Shown: positions 33,662-42,807, numbered from the stretch's first letter. The stretch is 64,000 bases of DNA from Flavobacterium psychrolimnae (GCF_003312425.1 NZ_QNUX01000001.1:310001-374000), one strand, 5' to 3'. The notes: generated by a model not told the origin, from the letters alone. Made by a program: numbers and translations.

Positions 33662-36490
33662 ATGAAACCAATCCAGTTATTAGCGTTCTGTTTACTACTT
33701 TTTAGTACTTTTTCCTCCAACTCTCAAAATCAAAAATCAAAAGAATTCAAAGTAGAATTTGAAAAATTCACACTCGAAAATGGGTTACAAGTTATTTTGC
33801 ATATTGACCGCTCAGACCCTGTAGTTGCGGTTGCTTTGACGAGTCATGTAGGTTCCGCCAGAGAAAAAGAAGGCCGTACAGGATTTGCACATTTGTTCGA
33901 GCATTTACTTTTCTTGGAATCAGAAAATTTAGGAAAAGGAGGCTTGGATAAAATGAGTGCACGTATTGGTGGTGAAGGTGCAAATGGTTCTACAAGCAGA
34001 GATCGCACTAATTATTTTCAGACCGTTCCTAAAGATGCATTAGAAAAAATGATTTGGGCCGAAGCCGATAAATTAGGTTATTTCATCAATACGGTTACTG
34101 AACCAGTTTTAGCCAAAGAAAAACAGGTTGTTAAAAATGAAAAAAGACAGAGTTATGACAACAGACCGTATGGTCATAATTTTTCAGTAATTTCTAAAAA
34201 TTTATATCCGGCAACGCATCCGTATAACTGGGACGTTATTGGTTCTTTGGAAGATTTACAAAATGCTACGCTTGAAGATGTAAAAAGTTTCTATAACCGC
34301 TGGTATGTACCAAACAATGTTACGCTGACAATTGCTGGAGATTTTGATGTAAAACAAACTAAAGCCTGGGTCCAAAAATATTTTGGAGAGATCAAACGCG
34401 GAGAAGCAATTCCAAAAATGGAAAAGCAGTCTGTGATATTGTCCGAAACTAAAAAACTGTATTACGAGGATAATTTTGCTAAGTTGCCTCAACTCACGCT
34501 AACATGGCCATCAGTTTACGAATACCATCCTGACAGTTATGCTTTAGAAGTTTTGGCTAGTTATCTTTCCAAAGGTAAAAAAGCACCTTTGTACAAAACC
34601 TTGGTAGAAGACAAAAAAGTAACGGATGCAACAGACGTTTTCCAATACAATTCAGAAATAGCAGGTCAGTATATGTTGAGCGTAACCGCTTTTGAAAAAA
34701 CAAATTTGAATGACGTAATGAATGGCGTAAACGAAGCTTTTAAAAACTTTGAAGCCGAAGGAATTTCTCAAAGTGATTTAAATCGTATTAAGGCTGGACA
34801 AGAAACTGCTTTTTACACCAATTTATCGAGTGTGTTAGGAAAAGGATTTCAGCTGGCGCAATATGAAATTTTCGCTGGAACTCCGGATTATATCAATCAA
34901 GATGTCAAAAATATTCTTGCCGTAACTACCGGAGATGTAATGCGTGTTTATCAAAAATACATCAAAGGAAAACATTTTGTAGCCACCAGTTTTGTTCCAA
35001 AAGGAGAGGCCAATTTAATTTTGAATGGTTCAACATTAGCCGCAGTTGTGGAGGAAAAAATCATTGAAGGTAAAGAAGATGCGTTTGATGCCAGCATTGT
35101 GGCAACGTATGACAAAACACCTTCTAAATTTGACCGAAGCGTTGAACCCGCTTATGGAGAAAACCCCGATGTAAAATTACCAACAGTTTGGAAAAGCAAG
35201 TTGTCATCCGGTTTAAACGCATTAGGAATTGAAAACCACGAAGTGCCGCTTGTTCAATTTCAATTGCAAATAAAAGGCGGAATGTTGCTTGAAGAAGCAA
35301 ATAAAATAGGAGTTTCGAATATGCTGGCGGAACTGATGACAAAAGGAACTAAAAACAAAACTCCTGAGCTACTTGAAAATGCGATTGAAAGTCTGGGAGC
35401 AACCATAAGAGCTTATGCAAGTGATGAATCTATATTTATTTCAGGAAATACCTTAGCCAAAAATTACGCTGCAACTATGGCATTAGTTCAGGAAATAATT
35501 TTACAACCACGCTGGGATAGTACCGAATTTGATTTGATTAAACAAAGTACGTTAAGCCAAATCACACAACAGAAAGCAGATCCAAATAGTATTGCCAGAA
35601 ATGAATTTAAAAAATTAATTTATGGAAACGGATCTATTTTAGCGAACAACCGCATTGGTACTGAAAATTCAGTAAATAGCATTACAATTGCCGATTTGAA
35701 AAATTACTATACTAAAAACACTACTCCATCAGTTACTAATTTTCAAATTGTGGGTGCTATTTCAAAAGCAGATGTGACAAATTCATTAGCAGATTTAAAT
35801 AAAAATTGGGAGGCTAAAAAAATTATGGTTCCTAAAGCATTAACTACAAATACGATAGCTTCCTCAAAAATTTATTTTTATGATGTTCCAGGTGCAAAAC
35901 AATCCGTAATCCGAATTGGATATCCTGCTCTTGCTGCTACTGATACGGATTTCTATCCTGTTCAAATCATGAATTACCGCTTAGGCGGTGGTAGTTTTGC
36001 ATCACAATTGACGCAACAATTGCGCGAAGGAAAAGGATATACGTATGGTATAAACTCTTCATTCAATGGTTCTGTAAACAAAGGTCCATTTACTGTTGCA
36101 AGTGGTGTACGTTCTAATGTTACGTTTGAATCCGTTAGTTTAATCAAAGAAATTGTATCTCAATATGGAAAAAACTTCAATGAGAATGATCTTGAAGTGA
36201 CGAAAGGATATTTAATAAAAAGTAATGCCAGAGCATTTGAAACGCTTTCGGCAAAACTTGAAATGCTAAATGATATCAGCAACTACAATTACCCTGATGA
36301 TTATGCGAAACAACAGGAAAACATTGTGAAAAACAGCACTATTGACGCTATAAAAAAGCTTTCAGAAAAGTATTTGAATGCTGATAAAATGATCTATTTA
36401 GTGGTAGGTGATGCTGAAACACAATTGAAAAAGCTAGAGCAAATTGGTTTTGGAGAACCAATTCTTCTGAATAAACCAGCAGTAAAATAA
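33662..36490 (+). CDS. M16-family zinc metallopeptidase, exported
   Basis: 942 residues; signal peptide 1-22 (MKPIQLLAFCLLLFSTFSSN). Two tandem M16 halves. The N-terminal half is catalytic with the inverted zinc motif H77-L-F-E80-H81 in GFAHLFEHLLFLES and the third ligand Glu about 158 in KEKQVVKNEKRQSYDNRPYG. The C-terminal half (from about 500) lacks HxxEH but has the stabilising RLGGGSFASQLTQQLREGKGYTYG motif. Typical of the two-domain periplasmic pitrilysin-like peptidases that degrade imported peptides. Likely located in the periplasm. Alone in its transcript. Confidence 0.92.
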   Translation: MKPIQLLAFCLLLFSTFSSNSQNQKSKEFKVEFEKFTLENGLQVILHIDRSDPVVAVALTSHVGSAREKEGRTGFAHLFEHLLFLESENLGKGGLDKMSARIGGEGANGSTSRDRTNYFQTVPKDALEKMIWAEADKLGYFINTVTEPVLAKEKQVVKNEKRQSYDNRPYGHNFSVISKNLYPATHPYNWDVIGSLEDLQNATLEDVKSFYNRWYVPNNVTLTIAGDFDVKQTKAWVQKYFGEIKRGEAIPKMEKQSVILSETKKLYYEDNFAKLPQLTLTWPSVYEYHPDSYALEVLASYLSKGKKAPLYKTLVEDKKVTDATDVFQYNSEIAGQYMLSVTAFEKTNLNDVMNGVNEAFKNFEAEGISQSDLNRIKAGQETAFYTNLSSVLGKGFQLAQYEIFAGTPDYINQDVKNILAVTTGDVMRVYQKYIKGKHFVATSFVPKGEANLILNGSTLAAVVEEKIIEGKEDAFDASIVATYDKTPSKFDRSVEPAYGENPDVKLPTVWKSKLSSGLNALGIENHEVPLVQFQLQIKGGMLLEEANKIGVSNMLAELMTKGTKNKTPELLENAIESLGATIRAYASDESIFISGNTLAKNYAATMALVQEIILQPRWDSTEFDLIKQSTLSQITQQKADPNSIARNEFKKLIYGNGSILANNRIGTENSVNSITIADLKNYYTKNTTPSVTNFQIVGAISKADVTNSLADLNKNWEAKKIMVPKALTTNTIASSKIYFYDVPGAKQSVIRIGYPALAATDTDFYPVQIMNYRLGGGSFASQLTQQLREGKGYTYGINSSFNGSVNKGPFTVASGVRSNVTFESVSLIKEIVSQYGKNFNENDLEVTKGYLIKSNARAFETLSAKLEMLNDISNYNYPDDYAKQQENIVKNSTIDAIKKLSEKYLNADKMIYLVVGDAETQLKKLEQIGFGEPILLNKPAVK

Positions 36491-36533
36491 GTTGATTTTA
36501 AACGAATTTGGGTTATACATCACTGATTGTCAT

Positions 36534-36675
36534 AGCCCAGATCGAAGTGAAAATCCCGACTGCAAAAAAGATAATTTTTCTTGTCCTGAAAGAGCGACCA
36601 ACGGAAGCTCCTTTCAGGATTTAGAAAAATATTTTTTTTAAAGGAGTATTGTAACGGAGTGCTGGATAAGCTCCT
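36534..36675. repeat. REP-like intergenic hairpin element, copy 2
   Basis: It starts with AGCCCAGATCGAAGTGAAAA, contains the stem TCCTGAAAG(n)AGC / GCT(n)CTTTCAGGA (36584-36619), and closes with GGAGTATTGTAACGGAGTGC and GGATAAGCTCC. The sequence AGCCC-GAT-GAAGTG opening and TTGTAACGGA closing parallel copy 1 and copy 3. Confidence 0.55.
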
Positions 36676-36682
36676 GAAAATT

Positions 36683-37042
36683 TTATTCATTCATTTCGTC
36701 ATGACGCTCCGGAACTTGCGGATCATATAGTGGACATTTGAATTCATCCATTATATTCACTAAAGAATCCATTGTTTTTCCTTCAGTGCCATAACAATCA
36801 ATTTTTATACTTTGTGGCGTCGTTCTGATATGAAAAGCACCTACACCATTGTTATTTTTCCAACTTTTCTCGTCTACTTTTTCCCATTTGGAAAATACCG
36901 AAGCGATTCGATTTAAAATAACCTGAACAGGAAGTTCTTCAAGGCCTTCAATTTCAGCTTGCTCTTCTGTAATAGTTTCATACACTAAGTGATGGTTGAG
37001 ATAAATTCCCTCAAGATATTTCCAAAAAACCAATTCGTACAT
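36683..37042 (-). CDS. conserved-looking hypothetical protein
   Basis: 119 residues with no signal peptide or membrane segment: MYELVFWKYLEGIYLNHHLVYE, EELPVQVILNRIASVFSKWEKVDE, FHIRTTPQSIKIDCYG, then an acidic tail. The composition and secondary structure pattern are protein-like and the gene shares direction with purM 62 bp upstream on its own strand, so it may be a purM-linked gene. I do not recognise the family. Confidence 0.65.
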   Translation of the reverse strand: MYELVFWKYLEGIYLNHHLVYETITEEQAEIEGLEELPVQVILNRIASVFSKWEKVDEKSWKNNNGVGAFHIRTTPQSIKIDCYGTEGKTMDSLVNIMDEFKCPLYDPQVPERHDEMNE

Positions 37043-37104
37043 AGATAAAAAATTAAAAGATTAAAGAATTGAAAGATTGAAAAATGAACTTCAATTGAAG
37101 TTTT

Positions 37105-38283
37105 TTAATATTCGAAAGTTCCGTATTCACTGGTAATAGTCAGTTTTTTTTCAGTAGCAGCTTCTACTCTACCTACGATTTGTGCATCGACATTAAATGA
37201 TTTTGAAATCGCAATAATGTCTTGTGCAACTGCTTCCGGAACATATATTTCCATACGGTGACCGCAATTGAATACTTGATACATTTCTTTCCAATCCGTT
37301 TTAGATTGTTCCTGAATTAACTGAAACAAGGGTGGAACTGGAAATAAATTGTCTTTTATAATGTGTAAATTTTCTACAAAATGTAAAATTTTAGTTTGCG
37401 CTCCTCCACTGCAATGCACCATTCCGTGAATTTCATTAGAAGAATATTTATCTAAAATTTTCTTAATGATTGGCGCGTAGGTTCTAGTTGGCGAAAGTAC
37501 TAATTGTCCAGCATCGATTGGAGAATTTTCAACAGCGTCCGTCAATTTTACTTGTCCGGAATAGATTAATTCTTCGGGAACTGCAGCATCAAAACTCTCA
37601 GGATACTTTGTTGCCAAATACTTCCCGAAAACATCATGGCGCGCCGATGTCAATCCGTTACTTCCCATTCCGCCATTATAGCTTTTCTCGTAAGTGGCCT
37701 GACCAAAAGAAGCCAATCCTACAATTACGTCTCCTGCTTTAATATTGGCATTATCGATTACTTTGCTGCGTTTCATTCGAGCTGTAACTGTTGAATCTAC
37801 AATTATTGTTCGAACAATATCGCCTACATCCGCCGTTTCACCACCAGTTGAATGTATGGTTACGCCAAAAGAATCCAGTTCCTTAATCAGTTCTTCAGTT
37901 CCATTGATAATCGCTGAAATTACTTCGGCGGTGATCAAATTTTTATTTCTTCCAATGGTTGATGAAAGCAGAATATTATCCGTTGCACCCACGCACAATA
38001 AATCATCAATATTCATGATTAAAGCATCTTGCGCAATACCTTTCCAAACGGAAATATCGCCAGTTTCTTTCCAATACATGTATGCCAAAGAGGATTTAGT
38101 TCCGGCTCCATCAGCATGCATAATCAGACAATAGTCATCATCTTGGGTTAAATAATCCGGTACAATTTTACAGAAAGCTTGTGGAAACAATCCTTTATCA
38201 ATGTTTTTTATGGCATTATGAACATCTTCTTTGGATGCCGAAACACCGCGTAGCGCATATCTTTTTGAAGTATCTGAACTCAT
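37105..38283 (-). CDS. purM: phosphoribosylformylglycinamidine cyclo-ligase (AIR synthase), bacteroidetal type
   Basis: 392 residues. ATP-dependent closure of FGAM to aminoimidazole ribotide, the fifth step of purine synthesis. Motifs: HADGAGTKSSLAYMYW, WKGIAQDALIMNIDDLLCVGA, HSTGGETADVGDIVRT, VIVGLASFGQATYEKSYNGGMGSNGLTSAR, GMVHCSGGAQTKI and MYQVFNCGHRMEIYV. The chain is longer than E. coli PurM (345 residues), as is usual in Bacteroidota. A -7 box (TACCTTTG) lies 45 bp upstream and the leader has a CCTGC/GCAGG hairpin. The first 16 leader bases match those of pyrF in this window. Confidence 0.93.
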   Translation of the reverse strand: MSSDTSKRYALRGVSASKEDVHNAIKNIDKGLFPQAFCKIVPDYLTQDDDYCLIMHADGAGTKSSLAYMYWKETGDISVWKGIAQDALIMNIDDLLCVGATDNILLSSTIGRNKNLITAEVISAIINGTEELIKELDSFGVTIHSTGGETADVGDIVRTIIVDSTVTARMKRSKVIDNANIKAGDVIVGLASFGQATYEKSYNGGMGSNGLTSARHDVFGKYLATKYPESFDAAVPEELIYSGQVKLTDAVENSPIDAGQLVLSPTRTYAPIIKKILDKYSSNEIHGMVHCSGGAQTKILHFVENLHIIKDNLFPVPPLFQLIQEQSKTDWKEMYQVFNCGHRMEIYVPEAVAQDIIAISKSFNVDAQIVGRVEAATEKKLTITSEYGTFEY

Positions 38284-38298
38284 GTAGTATAGTTGTGA

Positions 38299-38335
38299 AG
38301 CCTGCTTTTAGGCAGGTAGTTGTGCGGCAAAGGTA
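38299..38335 (-). promoter_or_regulatory. purM promoter and leader hairpin
   Basis: TACCTTTG (complement of 38328-38335) is a full -7 match. Leader hairpin arms CCTGC and GCAGG flank CTAAAA on the minus strand. The block GTAGTTGTGCGGCAAA (38316-38331, plus-strand reading) recurs exactly at the pyrF promoter. Confidence 0.5.
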
Positions 38336-38443
38336 ATTATTTTTTTGGGTTTTGCCTATCGAGTTTAAGAACTGTTTCCTTATAAATTTACCACCAAAAA
38401 ACGTTTCAGAGATTCAATTATCCTCTGAAAAAATGGAATTAAC

Positions 38444-38477
38444 AAAAAAATGTCTATCCAAAACAGATAGACATTTT
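38444..38477 (-). terminator. terminator of the curli operon and lipoprotein gene
   Basis: Perfect 12-bp stem AAAATGTCTATC / GATAGACATTTT with a 7-nt loop; a run of T follows on the minus strand. It comes 22 bp after the lipoprotein stop. Confidence 0.82.
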
Positions 38478-38498
38478 GTTTAAACATTTATATACTTT

Positions 38499-39980
38499 CT
38501 ACTTCCATTCCGGCATAGAGCCACCCGCGAATAAAGTCGTACGGGAATCAACATCATTAAGACTTGCTTTTTGAATGTTATTTATAGAAATTCCATCATT
38601 AGAAGTATGTGTAAAAATCACTTCAGCCTCGTTAGGAGAAAACTTAACATCAAGATCGTTAAATCCATTTGGTTTGTTTGTATCCAGTTCTGTTGAAGTA
38701 TTACTTGTTCTGTTATAAATAAAAATACGGGAATCGAGTCTTCTGTAATTTGAGCTTTGATAGCCTGAAACATCTCTTGTATAGACAATTCTTTGGTTAT
38801 CAACAGAAATATTTAATCCACTTACGCCTCCATTTAATCCAGAAAGCACTTGATATAAAACCACCCCAGAAGTATTTATGACATAAATTTCTACATTATA
38901 ACCTGAAATATCATTTACTTTCAGTACGATTTGGCTTCCGTCTTGACTCCAGTCACATTCAGAAATAAATTTACCATTTGGCGTTTTAAATAATTGGATT
39001 AATCCGCTGCCATTTGCATTGATACGATACAACTTATCAAAATTTGGATAAATCAATTGGCTACCATTTGTACTCCAACTATAATTTACATGTTCCATAT
39101 TGAAACCTGCAATAGGAATTGAATTGGTTACTTTAAATACATTTGAACCATCAGGATCCATCGTGTAAATCTGATTTTGGGACCCATCTGAACTGATGTA
39201 AGCAATTTTTTTAATCTGTAGATTTTTTCTAGGTCTAAAACTATTTACTTCAGAGGAAGACAATTGTAATTCATTTCCAGCTTCATCAGCGGTGTAAATA
39301 ACATTATTACTATTGACTTTTTTAACATACAAAAATCTAGGGTTAGGGAATGCAAGAGTCGTAAAGCTATTGGTCACACTATTTGATGGTGCATTTATGC
39401 CGTCCGATGAAATTACCTGCCAATAATATTTTGTACTATAACTTAAACCTGAAATTTCAAGTGATGTGGTCTTAATATCTTTATAAGTAGTTACAACATC
39501 CGTGGTTCCATTTTTAACAGTAACAGTGTAGGTAAGCGGATCGAGTTCTTTGTCAGTGGCTGTCCATGTCAAATTCAGTTTTAAAGCCTGGTTTTTAGCA
39601 TTATCAACCGGAGCAGTTAATATAGGAATTTCTGGTGGCTTATTATTTGCTGTTGATACGTCTAATTCAAATATGATTTGTACGGTAACATTTTTAGTGA
39701 TTGTAGCCGGTTCAAATTTAGAAATGTAGCCATCTTTTTGCGCCTGAAAAGAATATTTTCCTACGAGAATCTCACTAAATTCAAAATATCCATCTTTATC
39801 CGTAAAGTAAGTACTTGTTGTTGGACTGGTAGAAACTCTTGCGTTTACTATTGGTTCAAAAGTTTCTGAGTCTACAACTCTCCCTTTTACTTTTCCCATG
39901 CCGCTGTCATCAATTTGTTCTTCACTGCAAGAAACAAAGAGAATGAAACACATCATGATTGTTATCCCTAATTTTTTCAT
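38499..39980 (-). CDS. outer-membrane-type lipoprotein with carboxypeptidase-regulatory, fibronectin III and TolB-like repeats
   Basis: 493 residues. Lipobox LFVSCSEEQ (lipidated Cys about 18). Order: carboxypeptidase-regulatory-like domain (about 28-95, GKVKGRVVDSETFEPIVNARVSTSPTT...GKYSFQAQKDGY), fibronectin type III-like (about 115-205, PEIPILTAPVDNAKNQALKLNLTWTA ... KYYWQVISSDG), then a six-ish-bladed TolB-like propeller (IYTMDPDGSNVFKVTNS, LYRINANGSGLIQLFKTPNG, RIVYTRDVSGY...). Attached to the outer membrane. It lies 88 bp after csgG and reads in the same direction with the shared operon terminator, so it is probably an accessory protein of curli assembly or anchoring; this is a context-based guess. 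Confidence 0.75.
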   Translation of the reverse strand: MKKLGITIMMCFILFVSCSEEQIDDSGMGKVKGRVVDSETFEPIVNARVSTSPTTSTYFTDKDGYFEFSEILVGKYSFQAQKDGYISKFEPATITKNVTVQIIFELDVSTANNKPPEIPILTAPVDNAKNQALKLNLTWTATDKELDPLTYTVTVKNGTTDVVTTYKDIKTTSLEISGLSYSTKYYWQVISSDGINAPSNSVTNSFTTLAFPNPRFLYVKKVNSNNVIYTADEAGNELQLSSSEVNSFRPRKNLQIKKIAYISSDGSQNQIYTMDPDGSNVFKVTNSIPIAGFNMEHVNYSWSTNGSQLIYPNFDKLYRINANGSGLIQLFKTPNGKFISECDWSQDGSQIVLKVNDISGYNVEIYVINTSGVVLYQVLSGLNGGVSGLNISVDNQRIVYTRDVSGYQSSNYRRLDSRIFIYNRTSNTSTELDTNKPNGFNDLDVKFSPNEAEVIFTHTSNDGISINNIQKASLNDVDSRTTLFAGGSMPEWK

Positions 39981-40068
39981 CTTTATATTGTATTATTTAT
40001 TTAGACACCTAGATCGATTTGCACTTTTAGTACTTTCCTCATTTCTGTTTTGCTACAAAAAACAAAAC

Positions 40069-41442
40069 TTATTTAATTTTAGCTTTTTGTTTTCGAGGAA
40101 AATAATATGTCATTCCAAAACCGAAACGCCAATAGTAATCATCCCGTACCCCACTTACTACATAGTCTACTTTGTCCGAAAAATTCAAGTTATGATCTGC
40201 GTACAATTTTAGACCAAAATCATTACTAACTAAATATTCTACTCCGGCACCATATGAAACTTTTGCGTGGAAATTTTCGAAAGCAGAATTGAAACCAGTT
40301 CCAAAACCTCCAAAAAAGTAAGGCGTGACAACATCATAAGGAAGAACTAAATATTCTAAATTTAATTCTAGTGATGCATAACCTACATCTAGTTTGTCTT
40401 TATTTCCTAATCTAAAAACATTGCTTGACGCACTTAGATTCAAATTAGGCTTTATAAAATATTTAATTGCACCTCTCAACATGGGTTTAGCAACTGGATT
40501 TGGATAATCTCCTGCCATATAGGTTGCACCTCCTGTTGCTTCAAGTCCAACTTTGCCTCGTTTTTCAATTCTATCTCTACCGTGAAGCAACGCTAAATCT
40601 GCTTCATCTTTTTCTTTAGTATATGAATCTATAAAAGTGGTAACTTCCTTTGAAGTGGCATTTACTTCCCAAAGATTATTCTTTATCCCATCTACAATCA
40701 AACCTTCAACCGCTTTCTCTATAGCTTCGGTAACAGCAAGCTGAATTGGCTCATTTCTGGTAAAGCCAGTTTCTACTTCAAGTAACCGTTTGATGTTTAC
40801 ATATTTGAATAAATTAGCATCTACGCTTTGAGATAAAATTGTTTTAGAAACATAAACTGTATTCAATATTTTACCATTAGATGTTGAAACTAATCTTAGA
40901 TAAATGGAAATTCGGTCTTGTCTATATCGGGTAGAACCGCCGGTTCCGAAATATCTGGCACCAAATCCTCCAGTAATAATATTAGAATCGTATGAAATAA
41001 TACCTCCTTCTAATAAAACTCCTGCAAATAATAACGGAGTCAACTGTGTTTCCGGAGTTTTTGAATCTGTAGCGTATTCTTGACGTGTAGAGCGTATAAT
41101 ATTTCTCTCGTTTAATAGATTTCCGAGATTTTCTCTTTCTATAGGTACAAACCATTTAGAATCCCCTAAAGCTTTGATTAAGATAGAAGTTGCGCCCTGA
41201 GTCACGGCAGTGCTAAAAGTACTTCCCTGATCTATCGCTTTATACTGACCGGTTTGATCTTTAAATTTATAAACCCCAACAACAATTTGTTCCTTGGGCT
41301 TAGGAAGTTTTGTCAATAAAGAAGTAGCTGGTGTGTTTTCTCCATAAATCGCTTTTTCAACACCAACGGGCTGATTGAAATAAGCTCCACAACTGGACAA
41401 TAGAAAAACAAATAGCAGTGTGATGGTTGCGTTTTTATTCAT
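40069..41442 (-). CDS. csgG: CsgG curli secretion channel with a C-terminal beta-barrel-like extension
   Basis: 457 residues from the ATG at 41442 (MNKNATITLLFVFLLSSCGAYF), which restores a lipoprotein signal (SSCG); an upstream in-frame ATG at 41478 adds 12 residues ahead of it. CsgG forms the nonameric outer-membrane channel for curlin export. The CsgG core runs to about residue 285 (QIVVGVYKFKDQTGQYKA, TSILIKALGDSKWFVPIERENLGNLLNERNIIR, LLFAGVLLEGGIISYDSN, KGKILNTVYVSKTI-like). After a charged linker, residues about 300-457 form an outer-membrane beta-barrel-like domain (ATYMAGDYPNPVAKPMLRGAIKYF ... YYWRFGFGMTYYFPRKQK) that is absent from E. coli CsgG. Confidence 0.88.
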   Translation of the reverse strand: MNKNATITLLFVFLLSSCGAYFNQPVGVEKAIYGENTPATSLLTKLPKPKEQIVVGVYKFKDQTGQYKAIDQGSTFSTAVTQGATSILIKALGDSKWFVPIERENLGNLLNERNIIRSTRQEYATDSKTPETQLTPLLFAGVLLEGGIISYDSNIITGGFGARYFGTGGSTRYRQDRISIYLRLVSTSNGKILNTVYVSKTILSQSVDANLFKYVNIKRLLEVETGFTRNEPIQLAVTEAIEKAVEGLIVDGIKNNLWEVNATSKEVTTFIDSYTKEKDEADLALLHGRDRIEKRGKVGLEATGGATYMAGDYPNPVAKPMLRGAIKYFIKPNLNLSASSNVFRLGNKDKLDVGYASLELNLEYLVLPYDVVTPYFFGGFGTGFNSAFENFHAKVSYGAGVEYLVSNDFGLKLYADHNLNFSDKVDYVVSGVRDDYYWRFGFGMTYYFPRKQKAKIK

Positions 41443-41578
41443 AATAATAGGTAGCATTAAGAGGCATATTTTGGGCAAAATTGCATTGTCATTATTACAA
41501 ACTGTTTAGAATCAATTTTGTAATATTTTATTTATTAGAAAAATCAGGATTATAATATTTTTCAAAGTGAGGTAAAGG

Positions 41579-41986
41579 CTAATTTCCCGGAATAAAAATC
41601 TGTGTTTGTTCACCAGTGTCCGTATCTAGTATATCAACAACTAATCCCAGATTTGAAGGATAAATATCAACGGATAAGCTACCAAAAACATAAGCGCCTT
41701 CCTTAATTCCTCCTTCTCCAAACTGTTTCTGGAACAATGAATTTGATATCTGATTCAGAATTTGATTATTAAGATTCTGTTTGAAGCGTTCCAACTCTGT
41801 TGGTTGTTCATATCCCAAGCCCGTGTCCTCTTTAAATTCATTTTGAGCTTCAGCAGAACTGAGCAACCATTGATAATTAAAAGTATCTCCACCAAACGCT
41901 GGGTTTCTTGGTTTGTAAACCAAATCTTGAGCGATCAAAGTATTAGAAAATACGCACAGCAGAATTGTTAAAAATAATAGTTTCAT
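41579..41986 (-). CDS. csgF: curli assembly protein CsgF
   Basis: 135 residues, signal peptide 1-19 (MKLLFLTILLCVFSNTLIAQ). CsgF caps the CsgG pore and helps nucleate surface fibres. The N-terminal functional segment LVYKPRNPAFGGDTFNYQWLLSSAEAQN carries the conserved NPxFGGxxxNxxxL motif that inserts into CsgG, followed by the linker and C-terminal head (NQILNQISNSLFQKQFG...YVFGSLSVDIYPSNLGLVVDILDTDTGEQTQI). Length fits CsgF. Follows csgE in operon order. Confidence 0.92.
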   Translation of the reverse strand: MKLLFLTILLCVFSNTLIAQDLVYKPRNPAFGGDTFNYQWLLSSAEAQNEFKEDTGLGYEQPTELERFKQNLNNQILNQISNSLFQKQFGEGGIKEGAYVFGSLSVDIYPSNLGLVVDILDTDTGEQTQIFIPGN

Positions 41987-42072
41987 AATAATATTTATTT
42001 AAGTGAAGAAGTAGTAGAGGCATTTTAAAATTTTCGTTGAAATAACGATAGTATTAAATCCGTATGAACATA

Positions 42073-42804
42073 TTAATATTGAGTAATGAATTTAGCTTGT
42101 TTTTCAATATTTTTAAAATATTTAAAAATTTTAGCAGAAGATGTTTCTGCCATATATTTTAAAAAATCTTCATCAGGCCTTGCAATAAATTCTTCAACAA
42201 TATCATTATCAATTTTCACACTAATTTTGGTTGTTCGACCAAAGGTCAATTCTTCCTGAACTGTAATTATTTTTTGAGATTTGATATTTAATTTAGAAAA
42301 CTCCGAGTAAAGCATATCATAGAAATCATTCCCTAATTTCGTTTTTGTTTCGTTCGCGATAATACCTAACATCTCTAAGCCATCATTAGGTTTTAATACA
42401 CTTACTTTAGTTTCTTCATCACCTCCAAAAACTAATCGATCTTTCCCTATTATTGCATTATCTTCATCATAAATCAATAATAATATAATGATTTGATCGT
42501 CCTGAGTCCTATTGACCTGGGTTTTGGAAAGTATAACTTTTTGAATTGGCTCTAGTGTAACACGACCATCTTGAGCATTATCCGATCTATTGGAATTCCG
42601 TTTATTTTTTTTAAAGACAGTAAGCTTAAATGAAATATTTCTGAATTCCGATTTTAAATTCTCTACAGTTGCTGTTGCAGAAAGTGTGTTTTCTACCTCT
42701 TCAACTTCTATTTTTGGTTTAATGTCTTTATTTAAGTTTTGAGAAAAACAAAATGATACATTAAGCAATAAAAGTAAAAAAGTGATATGAGCGAATGATT
42801 TCAT
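42073..42804 (-). CDS. csgE: CsgE curli export factor with N-terminal CsgH-like domain
   Basis: 243 residues: signal peptide 1-21, then about 35-135 a beta-rich domain resembling CsgH (SATATVENLKSEFRNISFKLTVFKKN, NAQDGRVTL, VILSKTQVNRTQDDQIIILLLIYDEDNAIIGKDRLVF), then about 150-243 the CsgE domain proper (TKTKLGNDFYDMLYSEF, QEELTFGRTTKISVKIDNDIVEEFIARPDEDFLKYMAET). CsgE caps the CsgG vestibule and guides curlin. E. coli CsgE is only about 130 residues and lacks the first domain. Part of the csg operon; 3 bp after csgB. Confidence 0.82.
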   Translation of the reverse strand: MKSFAHITFLLLLLNVSFCFSQNLNKDIKPKIEVEEVENTLSATATVENLKSEFRNISFKLTVFKKNKRNSNRSDNAQDGRVTLEPIQKVILSKTQVNRTQDDQIIILLLIYDEDNAIIGKDRLVFGGDEETKVSVLKPNDGLEMLGIIANETKTKLGNDFYDMLYSEFSKLNIKSQKIITVQEELTFGRTTKISVKIDNDIVEEFIARPDEDFLKYMAETSSAKIFKYFKNIEKQAKFITQY

Positions 42805-42807
42805 ATT

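Noticed and set aside
37745..38134. 129-codon frame antisense to purM
   Set aside because: Lies fully inside the conserved purM; no independent signals.
38477..38486. TGTTTAAACA palindrome resembling the crtI operator core
   Set aside because: It is next to the terminator of the curli operon and away from any promoter; a 10-bp AT palindrome is expected by chance in DNA this AT-rich.
39898..40212. 104-codon frame between the lipoprotein and csgG
   Set aside because: Hydrophobic Phe-rich translation overlapping both real genes; no start context.
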